Source: Marinibacterium anthonyi
GTDB taxonomy: Bacteria; Pseudomonadota; Alphaproteobacteria; Rhodobacterales; Rhodobacteraceae
DNA length: 64,000 nucleotides
Direction of reading: 5' to 3'
Assembly: GCA_003217735.2 (NCBI GenBank)
Contig: CP031585.1
Coordinates: forward strand, 806,001 to 870,000
A program made the translations under genes and the position numbers. The notes below the pieces were generated by a model that saw only the letters and a program-made list of their open reading frames with translations, did no database searches and was not told the origin of the DNA. Within the stretch, counting starts at the first letter, position 1. Every line of letters starts with the position of its first letter. Positions 63,993-64,000 of the stretch are shown in pieces.

Positions 63993-64000
63993 ATGATCAG
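63993..64000 (+). CDS. Start of a gene cut by the window edge, probably ihfB
   Basis: ATGATCAG at the right edge gives M-I-(R/S), matching the MIRSELI start of IHF-beta, the usual neighbour of rpsA in alphaproteobacteria. aggagggtagg-type purines (gggagggtagg) precede it, and a -10-like tatagt (63936-63941) lies upstream. Only eight bases are visible, so the call rests on gene order. Confidence 0.4.

Overview
This is a GC-rich chromosomal segment from an alphaproteobacterium, most likely a marine-type Rhodobacteraceae (Roseobacter group) member. The evidence is conserved local gene order: irr next to fabA-fabB-fabI; murA-DUF2948-hisD-UPF0262-LMW phosphatase followed by infA-maf-rng; miaB, phoH-ybeY-corC-lnt-metK and trmB; aroA-cmk, then rpsA with an apparent ihfB start. 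A SAM/SAH riboswitch, a class typical of Rhodobacterales, lies before metK. No insertion sequence, prophage, CRISPR array or rRNA was seen. One tRNA, Thr(GGT), is present.

Region 1 (about 1-23,400) is an accessory catabolic region. It begins with a VAO/PCMH-type flavin oxidase and a sulfotransferase. A periplasmic peptide/nickel-type solute-binding protein follows. Next is a tight set of genes: an acetamidase/formamidase-type enzyme, an asparaginase-fold protein with an altered active-site motif, and a divergent urease set in the order ureE-ureF-ureAB (fused)-ureC-ureG-ureD. Then come a cytoplasmic AmiC/UrtA-like amide-sensor protein, a MarR regulator, and a leftward set of an AtzG-like small protein with three different amidase-signature enzymes. 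Diverging from that set is an Opp/Dpp-type ABC importer (two permeases, two ATPases). Four nearly identical AT-rich palindromes (TTGAAAATTCAA type) lie before the binding protein, before marR and between the amidase and permease operons, so one MarR protein probably controls uptake and hydrolysis together. An NtrC-like site (TGCAC-N7-GTGCA) precedes the amide sensor. I infer a nitrogen-scavenging pathway: import an amide or ureido compound, trim it with several amidases and finish with a urease-like enzyme. The substrate is unknown. This is the best candidate here for an undescribed system.

Region 2 (about 23,400-33,300) is mostly housekeeping: a UPF0178 protein, tRNA-Thr, murA, hisD, infA, maf and rng. 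A small insert of NTF2-like, GNAT and nitrilase genes sits between the LMW phosphatase and infA. The ArsR protein that follows has the two cysteines of the BigR/SqrR persulfide sensors.

Region 3 (about 33,400-39,700, minus strand) carries an enolase-superfamily dehydratase, pcaB and pcaD of the beta-ketoadipate pathway, and an overlapping trio: PLP-dependent ammonia-lyase, alpha/beta hydrolase and haloacid dehalogenase.

Region 4 (about 39,800-64,000) is core genome: fatty-acid synthesis, irr, an RNA methyltransferase, miaB, the phoH-to-metK cluster, trmB, aroA-cmk and rpsA. Accessory genes interrupt it in several places: two exported proteins sharing a WVDP-GC-HW domain, an endonuclease-like enzyme with a cardiolipin synthase, an aldo/keto reductase, and an RTX protein. 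A 76-bp dispersed repeat built on a perfect 20-bp palindrome occurs twice, each time between convergent genes.
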